From contig OY783196.1 in NCBI GenBank assembly GCA_963678675.1, positions 24,034,827 through 24,098,826 of the forward strand: 64,000 nucleotides of DNA, in the 5' to 3' direction. The DNA comes from Xiphydria camelus (Eukaryota > Arthropoda > Insecta > Hymenoptera > Xiphydriidae). Every line of letters starts with the position of its first letter. The stretch's first letter is position 1. This document shows positions 23,701 through 35,645 of this stretch, in pieces. The notes beneath the pieces are model-generated. The model had not been told where the DNA came from, ran no database searches, and saw nothing but the letters and a program-made list of their open reading frames with translations. The position numbers were made by a program, and so were the translations under genes.

Positions 23701-24604
23701 ACGACGCGGGGTACACAAAACTCGCTCGAATATAAACGCGCGGCGTGAAAGATTAATGTCGCTTGTCGATTCGAATCTCGAGTGCAAATAAATACCAGCC
23801 CTCTATACCCGTTAATACCCGCGAGCGCTATAAAACGTTTACACCTGCAGCCGAAATGTCGTCGGTTTTAAATAGTCGGCGATTAACAACGATCGCGACG
23901 ATTACGCGATACGCGCGCGGTGTATATGTAGAGGGGCACTGTCGGATTGGGAATTCGCTCCATGTGGCTTACGATTTTACACACGATCTCGCTGCCGTCG
24001 ACCCGCCGATGTTCCACCCTTTCAAAGTTCCGTGGGAGTTGTCGCGTGCTCGAGCTGTTGGTGAACTTCGATATTCACGGCGAGTTTAATACAGTTTTCC
24101 GTAGAAAACGGCGGGCAACAATAAGGTACGCTCGCGCTCACCCTCACATGCGACATGCGCCACGCTGCGCGCCGTTGAACGTTTTATCCGCGTTCCCTTG
24201 ACAACTTGCTTCAAGATACGTAATTCTTTAGCCGACAATGGGGTAATCCGCTTGGTACGAGAATATTAATAGGCATATATCGAGAATGAGGTACGACAAT
24301 ACACGTCCCGGGGGGGGATGTCGCTGTCGAAGAATCGGTATTATTGGTAATGTTCGATCGATGTGGATACGTGTATCTAGTGAGCTTTTTGTTGAGAAAT
24401 TGTAATTATGGATTATATTTGTTATTCTCTCTCGTTACCTCACAGCAGAGGGAAAGTTTCGATATTGGACAGAAATGGTTATTACTGTTTTAGACCATAG
24501 CCAAACTTAACTAGAGCAGCTGATCTGTTAATTGTAGACATTCTTGCGCAGCTGCATCAAAGTATGACAAAATGCGTGACAGATTTTGCTCCGATAAAAA
24601 GTCA
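20723..24604. other. Unassigned 3.9-kb stretch
   Basis: No recognisable gene. Features seen: a (CA)n run around 22419-22432; pyrimidine-rich CTCTCTC runs near 20920-20960; and a CpG-rich, GC-richer island at about 23200-24200 with short overlapping ORFs (up to 110 codons) lacking motifs. The island could be regulatory or an unrecognised exon, but nothing in the sequence decides this. Confidence 0.4.
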
Positions 24605-24843
24605 TATCGTTAGTGTCGAAGAAGACCGTCACAACTCAAAATGTCAGTAGGAGTATTTAAAGCTTATTACAAATTCAAATTAAAAGCTATTGTAAAATGA
24701 GTTGTTGTCAGAATTGTTTTGACTTCTACTAAATTCAGACAACAATTCATTCTACAATAGCTTTTAATTTGAATTTGTAATAAGCTTTAAATGCTCCTAC
24801 TGAAATTTTGAGTTGCGACGGTCTTCTTCCAAACCAACGATAT
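24605..24843. mobile_element. Long hairpin element (~105-bp arms)
   Basis: Arms 24605-24711 and 24737-24843 are close inverted copies. The blocks GAAGAAGACCGTC, AAGCTTATTACAAATTC and AAAAGCTATTGTA pair with GACGGTCTTCTTC, GAATTTGTAATAAGCTT and TACAATAGCTTTT. A ~25-base loop separates them. This fits a MITE or hairpin-forming element; no clear target duplication was identified. Confidence 0.8.
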
Positions 24844-27590
24844 AGATATAAATTTACTTCCTAATACACCGAGAAAAATTGTACAGATTGTATGGCAATG
24901 CTAGTAGTTTATTAATATAAGAATATGCTTTTGTTTGCCTTAGTAACACTTATTTCTATTTTTTATCAGTATAAATAGCTGTTTCAACTATATGTATAAT
25001 CATTAATCATTTCAGCAATGCGTATTGCTCTTGTCACATTTTGTATTGCTCTATTACTTACATATACTGTCTCGTTAACCTGTTAGTCTTAAAGTATAGC
25101 TATATACTAATTGCTGTGCGACTTAAACATTTCTCTCAATGTACGCAATCAATAACTAATCAAGTAATCAGTTAATCACTCTTATCACATTGCTAGCTGT
25201 AAATTATTTTAGTCTTAATTTTAAAACTGATTTTTAACTATATATTTCATTCATTAACTGGTATAAACAAAATTTAGTATCTGGGTTGTGATTAGGTAAT
25301 CTTACTTTGGTTTACTATCTGGGACACTTGATATAGTAGAAGCGGCACTTTTTTGGAAAAACGTACAATAAACTGTTTCTAAAAAGGAGCTGAACTCCTT
25401 TAGAAATCTAAATAGGTGCTTTTTTTTGTGAAAAGGAGCAGTAGCGGTATAGTAACACATGTAACACCTATGTAATACCGTATGTCCGAGTCTAAACCAG
25501 AAACAGGTTTCATTAGCGTTTCATTTCGTTTGCCCAGAGCCACGACGTATTCGGGTGTGTGATATATGTAACGTAAATCGACGTAATGTACCCAACCTCA
25601 CTCTCCCTCTGTATTACCGAAGGTTAGGTGGCAATTCATGCGAGCCATATTAGGTACACTTACCTTGTACATGTAGACTCGTGTAGCGCATGTTGCAGCG
25701 ACTCGAGAATGATTTCGTGACGCGAAACTCTGTTGGTAGCGAAGCACAAGCGCGTTGGTTGCGTGGTAGGTAACTCTCGAGCATTCTCTCGACGCCATAT
25801 TCTCCGCAGTGCTATAACATTCCTCTGTACGTGCATTGCGGCAACCCCTTGTTACCGAGGACGATCGACAATTCCCCCGGTGACATTGGATTTTTCTCTC
25901 CGATCATACAATTGTGTGTGCCAATTTAACCTGTTAACTGGGTATGACGAAATATTTCGTCTTACACGAACGACTACTACAATGGACATGACGACATTTT
26001 TCGTCGTGGAAATTTGCCGTAATATTCTGAACGCATTAATTTTTATGTAGTTCTTATCTATTAAATCCTAGCGTGGTTATATGCGAGCATATTGTTTACG
26101 TTTTCACAATCTGTCACGTGAGCACTATTCACGGAAACGAGTTGAACAAAATCGATCGCTTTCGTGCTCGGTCACTAAAAAAATTGTTGTGTTTGCAACT
26201 ACACCATGTGGTCAAAGGATTTGTAGTCAATCTAACCGAATTTTGTTTAAAGTGACTAAACAAAGATCGATGAAACTAAGTTAATGTGGTAGATCCAACA
26301 GCACGGCATAGTTGACTTATTTAATTATCTTAACTACTAATGCAGTTACACCAATGTGTAGAAATTGAAACAACAGTTGGGTAATTGAATTAACTGTATT
26401 ATTCAGTTAATTATCAAGCCAATGCTTCAATAAGGTTATTTAATTTTCGAAATAAATTATCTCAAGCACCGATGAGGTTCATGAAAAACCGACAATCAAC
26501 TGCGACATGCAGTTGAGACAACTTTGCGTTTAGGTTCCGCGTATTTAACATCGCGGTGTGGTTGACTTAACTGATATTCAGTTGAGTCAACGCATTCTTT
26601 TTCTCAGTATCGATACTGAAAATAGTTTGGTAAAAGCAACATGATCGCGTATTTTCTATGGTAAACTGTACTGCGATTTTTTGTTTCGTCATAATTGTAT
26701 AATTATAAATTTAAGTTCAAAACAGGGCGTTGAAGCTGAAAAGTATCTGAACCTGCGATACAAAAATGCTCTAAATTTGCAAAGCTAATCATGAAATTGT
26801 AAACACTCCAAATTCCATAACGTTATGAGACACAAACGATAGCGCTGTAATGTAAAATACTTTGTAGACGTTCTTTCGAGACTTCAATCATCATACTCCC
26901 TTTTACGACCCGGTGTCAGTATTACTTTTCACAGACTATGTATAAAGTGTGCTCTCTTTGAGGATCAACATCTCATCTTGGCGCGGAAGGGGAACATTAC
27001 CCTCCTGCTGCCTCTTAAACATCTTCTCCATTATTGACGTCTCTCTAAATGAGAAATAAAAATCAAAAGACATTTCCTCCGCGCGATGAAAATCCTGTGC
27101 ACCCCGACGCGGCTAGAATTTCCTCTCGAAAAATCACGGTCCACCTCGTCCAGTCGCGAAACGCCCCTAATAACACTCGGCGATTTAATTTGACCGCCCC
27201 GCGAAAGGACCGCTCGTTTTCTCTAGTTTTGTCCGCGGCCGAGGACCGTTAAACGAGTTTATCGTGAAAGGATAACTAAATTTTACGGACTTTCGAGAAG
27301 AATTCCTGTACGCCGGATTACTCGGTCTCCCTCGATCGCTGCGAGACGCTGGTAGAGGAAGAGAGACGGAGAGAGGCGCGGAAATATATAGAGGAAAGGC
27401 GATGGAGAAACAGAGATAGGGGGTGGGGGAGAGAAATAGCAAAACTTATCCACACGTGTGCGAAATAACTGTGGACTGTCGACATGCATAAATCGTGCGG
27501 CTAGCTGCGTCGTGGTACAGAGTCGCGCTTACGTACTCCATTATGCAACCCCTTCTGCGTTAAACACGAGTTCGGCTTTATGGCTCGTGG
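24844..27590. other. Unassigned stretch with decayed repeat ends
   Basis: A solitary CACCGAGAAAAATTG end is seen at 24866-24880, and a TTTTTCTCAGTAT end near 26597-26609, suggesting broken members of the CAC(T/C)GAG element group. A small palindrome (GACGAAATATTTCGTC) lies at 25949-25964. About 27000-27450 is GC-rich with a GA-rich (antisense CT-rich) tract. No gene recognised. Confidence 0.4.
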
Positions 27591-27594
27591 CCAC

Positions 27595-27745
27595 GATGAG
27601 GCCAGATGACGATGTTGGAAATTCCATTGTATTAGGACACTACACGGCCCACCCCGCTGACAAAGGGCGCGCGTTTGGTCCAGCCGCGTGCGGTGCAAGT
27701 AAGTGGCTCTGTGAACGAGTTACCGCAGCAATGCTGATCTTTTCG
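27595..27745. repeat. Diverged direct repeat, copy 1
   Basis: This block shares ordered segments with 29446-29596: GATGAGGCC/GATGAAGCC, GATGTTGGAAATTCCATTGT/AATGTTGGAAAATCCATTGT, GCTGACA, GCGGTGCAAGTAAGTGGCTC/GCGGTACAAGTAAATGGCTC, and TTACCG. The similarity spans about 150 bp without large gaps. What it encodes, if anything, is unknown. Confidence 0.75.
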
Positions 27746-28110
27746 ATATTGCGCGTGAGTTCCGGAAAGTCAACTCATCGTCGTTTCGTCGAACACGTTT
27801 GCGTAGATTGAGAAAAATGAATCGTTGTGGGTGGCGTAATTCAAGTAAACTAGGAAAACATTTTAATTGTTCCAAACAAATTGTTTGGATTGAAGGTTAA
27901 ATTTTGTCAAACTAACCATTGGGTATTTGGTTGGACTGTAGACAGTTGGAATAACTAAATTTTTGTCGTTTCACCATTCAAAAAAATTCATTTTATCGGT
28001 AGGTGGAAATGAATTCAAATTCACTGCTTTGTTAAATCAATTCGAGTTGGTTTTTCTTTCAACAAAAGCTTTTTTGTCAAACGAACGGTGGTACAGTATT
28101 GTGTTAACTA

Positions 28111-28338
28111 CACTGAGAAATAAAATCATTTGATTCAACTAAATGTTAAGGTTACGGGCGTCCAACTAAATACTTATACAGTTACTTGAAGAAATTTTTA
28201 GTTCAAGCAGCTAAGTAGATATTATATTACCTCAACTAAATTTTAGTTACTGTAATACTACATATTTTCTGAGACAACTGTATATTAGTTGATCACCCGA
28301 GAGGTTGTGATTTGAAACATGTTTGTTTTCAGAGTGTA
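28111..28338. mobile_element. Possible CACTGAGAAA-end element
   Basis: The left end CACTGAGAAATAAAATC and the right end TTGTTTTCAGAGTG are compatible with the CAC(T/C)GAG group, and the interior has AACTAAATNTTAG-type motifs in both orientations. Pairing is weak and the boundaries are uncertain. Confidence 0.4.
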
Positions 28339-28652
28339 ACTATTAGGATATTATAGGTCAGTTATTGTGATTAGTATGTATATGCATTTCAACTGATAGC
28401 ATTCTCATATTGTAATCGAAGTAAGAAGAAAAGATGTGCATTGGTTAAATCTTGTATCCTTAAATATTGAAGAATAAGAGGTTAAAACGTCATGACGGCC
28501 TTGATGCAGCAATTTGTTTTGCTAAAGTTGAAGAATAATTATGTTTATTGGTAGAAGAGTGTATCGCAAGGCACTAAGAATAATTAATGTATCTCTTCGT
28601 TTAGAAACGAGGGTTCCTGAAATATGTACTTGTTTCATGTAGCAGGATATAA

Positions 28653-28892
28653 ATTCTAGGATGCTCGGGAAAAAGAGTACAAGTCAAAAAATGGTATTGC
28701 TCAGAAAACACCTTTATTTGTTTATATTGAAACACAAACTGTTAAAAAAATGTATAAAATGAAAATAACACTTCTCATAAGAACCGTTAAATGCATGTAG
28801 CACACAAATATCTCTAGGAAAGTAGAAGAAAATTGTAGAAGTGTTTTGGTAGGCGAATTGACTTATACTCTTTTTCCCGGGCATCCTAGAAT
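28653..28892. mobile_element. MITE with 33-bp terminal inverted repeats
   Basis: ATTCTAGGATGCTCGGGAAA at the left is matched by TTTCCCGGGCATCCTAGAAT at the right, and the next AAGAGTACAAGTC pairs with GACTTATACTCTT. Length is about 240 bp, AT-rich inside, with no ORF. Confidence 0.85.
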
Positions 28893-29067
28893 TCTTATAT
28901 TAGCGATTCAAAATGTAAAAATAATTGTATTAGTATTCATATTTCTCAGTATAGGAAGTCAAATCACAAAATTTCCAATAATAGAGGAAGAGGCAGGGGG
29001 ATACATTTCATCTATCTAAATAATGATAATACAATAAAAGGAAAATTTTTCTTTCTTCTTCTATGTG

Positions 29068-29330
29068 CACTGAGAAAAATAGCTTGGTTAAAATGACAAA
29101 ACGCATCTGGTTAAATGGGTTGAGTTATTCTAACCAAAATACCAGCAAGTTGAACCAAATATTTAGTTATGCATTTTGACTATATGTTTAGTAATTCTGA
29201 CTACATGTCTAATTATTCTAACCAAAAAATGGTCAGTCAAACCAAACAGATGGTGGATCCAACTTCACCAAACAGTTTGGTTATGGTCTCCAGAATTTTG
29301 ATTAAATTGACTAGGTTATTTTCCAATGTG
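29068..29330. mobile_element. MITE, family E copy 2
   Basis: Starts CACTGAGAAAAATAGC and ends near TTATTTTCCAATGTG. The interior matches the family E element at 6286-6508 in reverse orientation, including TTTGGTTATGGTCTCCAGAA (versus its inverse near 6320-6350) and the TCTAACCAAAA motifs. Confidence 0.7.
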
Positions 29331-29445
29331 AAAATTCCATATAATCAACTCCGTCCAACAAAGTACTATGAATATCGCGAAAGCAGCGCATTGACGTTTC
29401 TATTGTGGAACAACGCGTAACTATAATTCAGCTTCGCGTGACTTT

Positions 29446-29596
29446 AACAAACCCCGATGAAGCCGGATGGCAATGTTGGAAAATCCATTGTGTTGGAACA
29501 CGGTATACGACTCGCGGCTGACAGAAAAAGCTCGTGTTCGATCCGTCGATGCGGTACAAGTAAATGGCTCTGAGTGACTTACCGTGGCAGTCGTTC
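29446..29596. repeat. Diverged direct repeat, copy 2
   Basis: Partner of 27595-27745, about 1.85 kb downstream in the same orientation. The two copies are clearly related but diverged, implying an old duplication or two members of a dispersed repeat. Confidence 0.75.
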
Positions 29597-29639
29597 TTAT
29601 GACAATGCGAGCGAACACTACTCTTATGGTGGTATTCAA

Positions 29640-30956
29640 TGGAGCAGTACTTCGTGATGTTCGACGTTAAATCTCATCGGACGCTTTTGCGGTTGAGTTC
29701 AAATCCTTCCGCCGCTCCGGCTGCAATTCCAATATCGGAGTGACTTTGCAGGGGTTATTACAAAAGGCGTAGGTACACACCGCGTTATCCTCCTCTTTCT
29801 CTCCGTTTTACTCGGCGAGAGGAAATATAGAACAGACAATGCTGCAAAGCAAAAGTAACGATAAGTCACGTGGAATTCAGTTGAAAAAGATTTTCACGGA
29901 TTGCTCGCTTCAAAGCAAACCCATAAATCGCGAATCTCGGATACAGATATTTAAATATCTTTCGATACATGTTTGAGAGTTTGTAAAAAAGAGCGGTACG
30001 GCATAGCGGAAGCAATGAATTATTTACTTTAAAGAAGCTGCGATTTATTGTCGAAAAAAGGGCAGATCCCTTAAATATTCCGCTCAGTCCACGTTTTATC
30101 GAATGGAAACTAGAGCAGATATATTCTCTGCTATTTATACGCCATTCTGCATCCCCTCTTCTGACTCCCTCCGTCTATCCGTATAAATACATTTAATTTC
30201 AACATAGTTAAGATCTACGAGCGATCGCCGGTCCCGATTCGGAATAATCCTGCGGATCGAATCTACCCGGTCGTCAAAGCGACTCTGCTTTCGAATTGAC
30301 TTAGTCTGAAATACGTCATCAAACGTAGGATTTACCAGAAACTTGTGGTGGCTCAATGGGGTACGCGCCGCGATTCATCTCGCTATACCCACTCCCCTAG
30401 TCAACCTCTCCTGGTCAACTTATACGTAAAGTCGTTCTCGTTTCGTAATCGGCAGAGCGTTCCAATTTTTAAAACCCAATGAAACTGCGTGAACCGACTT
30501 TAAGCGAGGGAGAGAACGTGCGGGTGCAATTTGAAACCATTCTCATCTCGCTTTTTTCCCAATGCGCGTAGCTTACGCGGTTTCTCCTTTCTTTTTACGG
30601 CTACATTTTCTTCGTTCCCCTGAACGTTTTCTACTAGGAATGATATGACAACAAAGCGTTCATACGTTTAGTTTACTCCACTGGGCGTATTCCAGCGGGA
30701 GAAGTTAAACTAACGTCGCAGCAATTCGTTAACTTTTAAGGAGGTAAAAGCGCTCGAGTGTAGAAGAGAATGCAGGTTGTAATAAGGGTGAGTTGCAACA
30801 CATCAATTTTGTCTGATAAGAAACCCTTCAGCGGAGGATAAATTACAGGTTTAGTGGAGTCATATGTTTGGCCCCTTATCAGTAGAGAGCACTATGATGC
30901 CGACACAATCTTGTCAGTTTTTTAAAAGGAAGTGTCTTTAAGGTGGACACATTCGC
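29640..30956. other. Unassigned stretch
   Basis: No feature recognised; short ORFs lack motifs. Confidence 0.45.
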
Positions 30957-31453
30957 ACGGTGTCCAGCGGTCAGAGAATTTTGGAAAACCTGGAATTGTC
31001 AGGGAATCATGCGTGTCAGGGAAAAGTCAGGGAAAATAAAGAATTTTCAGAATTTTTCGCAGATACTCAAATCTTATAAAAAGCTTGATTGATATCTAGT
31101 CTGTTAAAATTGTTAAACATTTTTATAGAAAAGTCATGCATATACATATGTGTATATATGTATGTATCTAAGTTTTTTCTTATTCTAAAAAAGCGATTAA
31201 ATAATAATATGATTTGACAAAATTAAATTACTTTAATGTTTATTTCTCAGTTTTCATAACTCGTTCCATGGATAGATTAGCTAATATATTCTTTCCCGTT
31301 GGATGGATTAGTTAATATATTCTTTCAACGAAAAATTATTGATACTTAACACTTTATACTAGATCTATACCTAAAGCGATCAAGGTTTGGCTATTTTGGA
31401 GAGGAAAACTTGAAAACTTCAGGGAATTTCTTTTCAAATTTTGCTAGACACCG
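30957..31453. mobile_element. Short inverted-repeat element (ACGGTGTCCAGC ends)
   Basis: ACGGTGTCCAGC at the left faces GCTAGACACCGT at the right. Just inside both ends are TTTTGGAAAACCTGG- and GGAAAACTTGAAAACTTC-type sequences with CAGGGAAT motifs. Inside is a short direct duplication (31268-31293 and 31300-31325) sharing AATATATTCTTTC. A non-autonomous DNA element is likely. No convincing target duplication was found. Confidence 0.6.
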
Positions 31454-32617
31454 TAATTCATCATGTATCAATAACGGTCCTTATTTTATTTGTATTAATT
31501 GTACTTCAAAGTATTTAGGCAAGTTTTGTTAACTAATTATATGGTAATAACTTAAAAAATATAGAAAACTTCTTTACAAAATTAAGTGGTTCAAAATTCC
31601 CAAGCATTTGATGCAACATGTCTCGAACATGGGGCAAATTGAAACACGCGCACAGATTACTGTTTTCCTTTAAAATTGCATCAATTTTGTAAATAACTTT
31701 AATTTTATTCCACAGTTTTATTCCCAATACATTAAACTATAATACATAACTCTCAAAAAATGATTCTCATTTTCAATAAAATAGGAAAAAATGAAATATA
31801 AAATTTGTTTCAACCAACCCCGATTTTTTTTGTTTTTTTGAATAACGCACGTAGAGGAGTGAGTCATTCAAATCGTATTTATCGGAGGATTTTCTTTTTA
31901 TGAAATCAAAAATTACAACGAAATCAGAAACGCAAATATCCTCTTACTACAGAGGAGACCTCTCTCTACCCTTTCATTATATGACCTGGTTCAGCAATTC
32001 ATCAGCTAATTGTTCAGTCGACAAAAAGATTTTAATTGTCAACGTCAGAGGTGATATTTTAGACCGATGTACTTGTAGTACATAACGAATGAAGCATACT
32101 TTTCGCACACCGATACGATTTGAGTAACTCGTCTCCGACGTCCTGTCGTGCTTCGCACAATGCTTCGTGAGTTTTATATTTCGTCAAAGTCGAACGCTCC
32201 TCGAATGAACGAATTCGATATAGCTCCGACACTGTGACGATTGCAAATAACGTTCCGTCTTTTTTTCTTGTTAATTTTAATGAGCTGCATTTTCTGCATA
32301 TTTAACGGAACGCTGAATCACATGCGCTAGTGGAGCCAATTATTTCAATGAAATTCAGTCCGAGTGGGCAGTAGCGGGAGATGACGACAAAAATCGCCCG
32401 ACGCTGGCCAATTTATAAACTAATTGATCCACGCGTCGATGCGCGGAATATAATAGCGACGCGTTTGAGAAATATTTTTCAGGTCGTCGATGCTCCGCGT
32501 CACTCGTCAATGTACACACTTGAATGCACCATGCGATGAAATAATATTGTACTACTTCGATTTAAATATTTAAAAACTAGCTAGTATACCCGTCATTGCA
32601 CGAAAACAAAAACAGCA
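31454..32617. other. Unassigned stretch
   Basis: No gene or element recognised. Confidence 0.45.
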
Positions 32618-32783
32618 TTTTTTACTGCTTCATCCAGTAGCGCTGAAACTCGAGCTCATTTTCAAGAATTTCTACAGAGGAGACATTTCTATTTACTGTT
32701 GTAAACAGTACATAGAACAGTTTTTCCTCTGTACAAATTCAAATTAGCTAGAGTCTCAGCGCTACTGGATGAAGCAGTAAAAA
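32618..32783. mobile_element. Hairpin MITE (TTTTTACTGCTTCATCC ends)
   Basis: TTTTTACTGCTTCATCCAGT at the left is matched by ACTGGATGAAGCAGTAAAAA at the right, followed by pairing AGCGCTGAAACTC and GAGTCTCAGCGCT; the arms exceed 30 bp. The central ATTTACTGTTGTAAACAGTA is itself palindromic. Confidence 0.85.
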
Positions 32784-33574
32784 TTAATTTTTTTTTTCCA
32801 TGTAGGTGAAGGCCGGGCAAAGTAGATATACCGGGCAAAGTGAAAAATCGTATTATTAATTGACATGGGCTCTACTGTATGACAGTGCCTATTGCATCAA
32901 GAGTATCATCTTGTAGTTAATTAGAAAACGAATATAAAGCAGATGAGGTTCGAGACATTGTCGATATACTGAGTGAGGCAGTGAAATAACACGATTAAAC
33001 AAATATTGCAAAAAATAGAGATTTGAAGAAAGTTATTCTATTTGATCATAAATCAGGTCTACATTAGTGGAAATTTACTTTATATGAAAAATAATCATAT
33101 TTCGAAGATGGTGTCAGAGTGAATCCGTTCATGACATTGCGTAATGGATGGATTTGTCGATCGACCTAACCAATGTCGGTTACACAAATGCCCTGGCATC
33201 AACCGTCTCAACGACATGAAGATCCTGGGAAAACTCGAACGTGCAGAACTGGTCCTCGGACCTGAGTGAAAGCCTCTCCCTGTTCCACAGCGTACGGTGG
33301 AAAACGTCGCTGTGGTCGAACGCCAAGACTGTGGGGAGTACCCAGAATTGGGATGGACTCGAGGTGGCAGTGAAAGCATTGATATGTCATGCTGTTTGTA
33401 ATCTGTGACTCTCATTTGCCGGAGGATCACAGGATCCTTAGCTGGATGAACATTAAAATGTCTAAAACACCCCACCGAAAGGTAGGGGAGTATGGCGCTC
33501 ACACAGCGTACTCCCTGAATTTTGGTACCTCTCGACAGGCCAATAGTTGCTGAGGGGGCTCTAGCACGGGCGTG
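32784..33574. other. Unassigned stretch, includes 135-codon minus-strand ORF
   Basis: The minus-strand ORF at 33095-33502 is longer than most here but has no motif I recognise and no coding context. It may be chance or part of an old repeat. Confidence 0.35.
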
Positions 33575-33712
33575 CCCCTAAAGCCACTAGATATAGAAAG
33601 TAGCGCAATCGTCCGCCATATTGTTTCCGAAAATAGATAGAAAGTAACGCATCGATCCGCCATATTGTTTCCCAAAAGACAATCGATTACGCTACTCTTT
33701 CTATATCTAGTG
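33575..33712. mobile_element. Hairpin element with internal direct repeat
   Basis: CCACTAGATATAGAAAGTAG near the left pairs with CTACTCTTTCTATATCTAGT near the right, and CGCAATCG with CGATTACG. Within the loop, TCCGCCATATTGTTTCC occurs twice in direct orientation (33610-33626 and 33656-33672). It lies 16 bp from the next inverted-repeat element. Confidence 0.7.
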
Positions 33713-33728
33713 ACTTTACATACCCCTG

Positions 33729-34094
33729 CTAAAGGCATGTTGCCACGAGTCGACTCGAGTCGAACGACTTGGTAGTTCGACTAGAAGTCGACAGTGTAAA
33801 GTGCATTTCGACCTAGTCGTTCGATTTCACAGTCGATTCGACGGAAGTCGCAAGACGAGCTACTTCGTACGATTCGACTGATGACGTGTCGCTCAAACGA
33901 CGAAGTCGAACGTGTAAACATCCAATCGACTGCGATCGGAAAAGGACGCGCGTGCATATTACACTGCGGCTCGCCATTTTGAATCGGATTGTCGAATCGA
34001 CTTTTGTTTTGCCTGTGGAAACGAAATCTTGTCGACTACGGTCGAACTACCAAGTCGTTCGACTCGAGTCGACTCGTGGGCAACGTGCCTTTAG
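33729..34094. mobile_element. MITE with ~60-bp terminal inverted repeats (CTAAAGGCA ends)
   Basis: CTAAAGGCATGTTGCC at the left is matched by GGCAACGTGCCTTTAG at the right. The following GTCGACTCGAGTCGAACGAC blocks and GGTAGTTCGAC also pair. The element is unusually rich in the TCGAC/GTCGA motif throughout. The ORFs inside are by-products of that repetition. Confidence 0.8.
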
Positions 34095-34805
34095 AATCAC
34101 TATCGACTTGCTGGCTGAGAAGCTGTTGCAAGCGCGCTTCTAACAGTGGAGTCGGGGGAGGGGTATATGTGCTGACGCACCAGGGAGCCTCTCCTTCAGT
34201 GAAACCGGACGCGCACCCGGCCTCATTAGTTGTCAGTCAATACATATGCTGTCAATCCATTATTGGTCAGTGGGACAAGTATGGGTAAATTAGACAACAC
34301 CCGCCATGAATATTCTGTGCGGAACACACACAACCCGTATATAAATTCTGTTCTAGTTGGATTCACTAGGGAAGCCACCATGTTTTCTTCTATATTTTAG
34401 ATCCATTCTCATTTCCAGAGAAAGGATGTTTCGCTGATGAAACATGACTTTTCCGATAACTTAGACCTTCAAATTTTTATAGTGGTCTAAGTTCTGTTAA
34501 TAAATATTTATTTAATATTAAAGCGTAACTTCATAAAAAGTAACTCTCCCCAGAATAAACAAATCAAATTAATGGACTATAATAGTTTACCATAAAAAAC
34601 AGAGACCACATGTAACAATTTGATGAAGTGCTTTACCGGATACATGGTAAAATTCGTCAGTAAAATTATTTTTAGTTAGAAATGAGAATGAATCAAAATT
34701 CTTACTAACACCATCTTATGTTCATTATCCAGATAAACTTTGTGTGTAAGAGTGTATGTGAAATGTGACAGCTTCACCAACTAGGACAGGATCCTTAATA
34801 TGAAT
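34095..34805. other. Unassigned stretch upstream of the LTR element
   Basis: No gene recognised before the target duplication at 34806. Confidence 0.45.
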
Positions 34806-34809
34806 AAAT
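34806..34809. repeat. Target-site duplication, left copy (aaat)
   Basis: The four bases aaat directly precede the 5' LTR and recur directly after the 3' LTR (41504-41507). A 4-bp duplication is usual for Ty3/gypsy integrases. Confidence 0.85.
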
Positions 34810-34913
34810 TGACGTGCGTCATTTTTATAGGTATAAGTCCCTAGTATAGTTAGCCTTTAGAGAGCGCTTGACGCTCCCGAGCAGCGCGCAGTGGGCACTG
34901 GCCTGCCCGCTGG

Positions 34914-35062
34914 GGATTGGTGCGGCGGATCGTCGAGCACGTCACGTCGCGCCAATCAGGGGGACTGCCGCAAGTTGCCCCCACTCGACCGTTACCGACC
35001 AATAGGACCGATAACGGTCCCCTCCGCTAGGTATATAAGGACACGCGCGGAGTGCAAGGTCA
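34914..35062 (+). promoter_or_regulatory. LTR promoter: CCAAT boxes, TATA box and likely start site
   Basis: TATATAA lies at 35032-35038. CCAAT motifs occur upstream at 34952-34956 and 34999-35003, with an inverted ATTGG at 34916-34920. An initiator-like TCACTC has its A at 35062, 30 bases after the first T of the TATA box, which is the expected spacing. The start site is inferred, not shown. The same arrangement is repeated in the 3' LTR. Confidence 0.65.
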
Positions 35063-35160
35063 CTCGAGCGTCGAGGGAGACGCCTGGATACCTCCCTCAG
35101 TCCTTCTTAGGACTCTTCTAATAGACGACTCGATTCGCATTTGGGTTCCCTTTTCTTTCT

Positions 35161-35645
35161 CCTTCCGCGGCGTTTTCACGCCTTCCTCCGACCGCGGCGC
35201 CTTCGCGCCTTCCACCGCTTCCTTCCGCGGCGTTTTCACGCCTTTCTCCGACCGCGGCGCCTTCGCGCCTTCCACCGTTTCCTTCCGCGGCGTTTTCACG
35301 CCTTCCTCCGACCGCGGCGCCTTCGCGCCTTCCACCGCTTCCTTCCGCGGCGTTTTCACGCCTTTCTCCGACCGCGGCGCCTTCGCGCCTTCCACCGCTT
35401 CCTTCCGCGGCGTTTTCACGCCTTCCCGACCGCGGCGCCTTTGCGCCTTCCACCGCTTCCTTCCGCGGCGTTTTCACGTCTTTCTCCGACCGCGGCGCCT
35501 TCGCGCCTTCCACCGCTTCCTTCCGCGGCGTTTTCACGCCTTCCCGACCGCGGCGCCTTAGCGCCTTCCACCGCTTCCTTCCGCGGCGTTTTCACGCCTT
35601 CCCGACCGCGGCGCCTTTGCGCCTTCCACCGCTTCCTTCCGCGGC
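35161..35645 (+). repeat. 57/60-bp tandem array in the 5' LTR (8 units)
   Basis: Eight units each contain CCGCGGCGTTTTCACG, GACCGCGGCGCC and GCGCCTTCCACCGCTTCCTT. The first four are 60 bp; some later ones are 57 bp through loss of three bases, and a partial ninth follows. All lengths are multiples of three, so long ORFs run through in several frames on both strands (for example 35141-35848 plus and 35118-35537 minus). These encode only repeat-derived Arg/Phe/Pro- or Ala/Glu/Lys-rich sequence, and I do not annotate them as genes. The array would lie in the transcript leader. Confidence 0.93.

Noticed and set aside
35161..35645. CRISPR-like array
   Set aside because: Units are contiguous near-identical tandem repeats without unique spacers, located inside a eukaryotic LTR.
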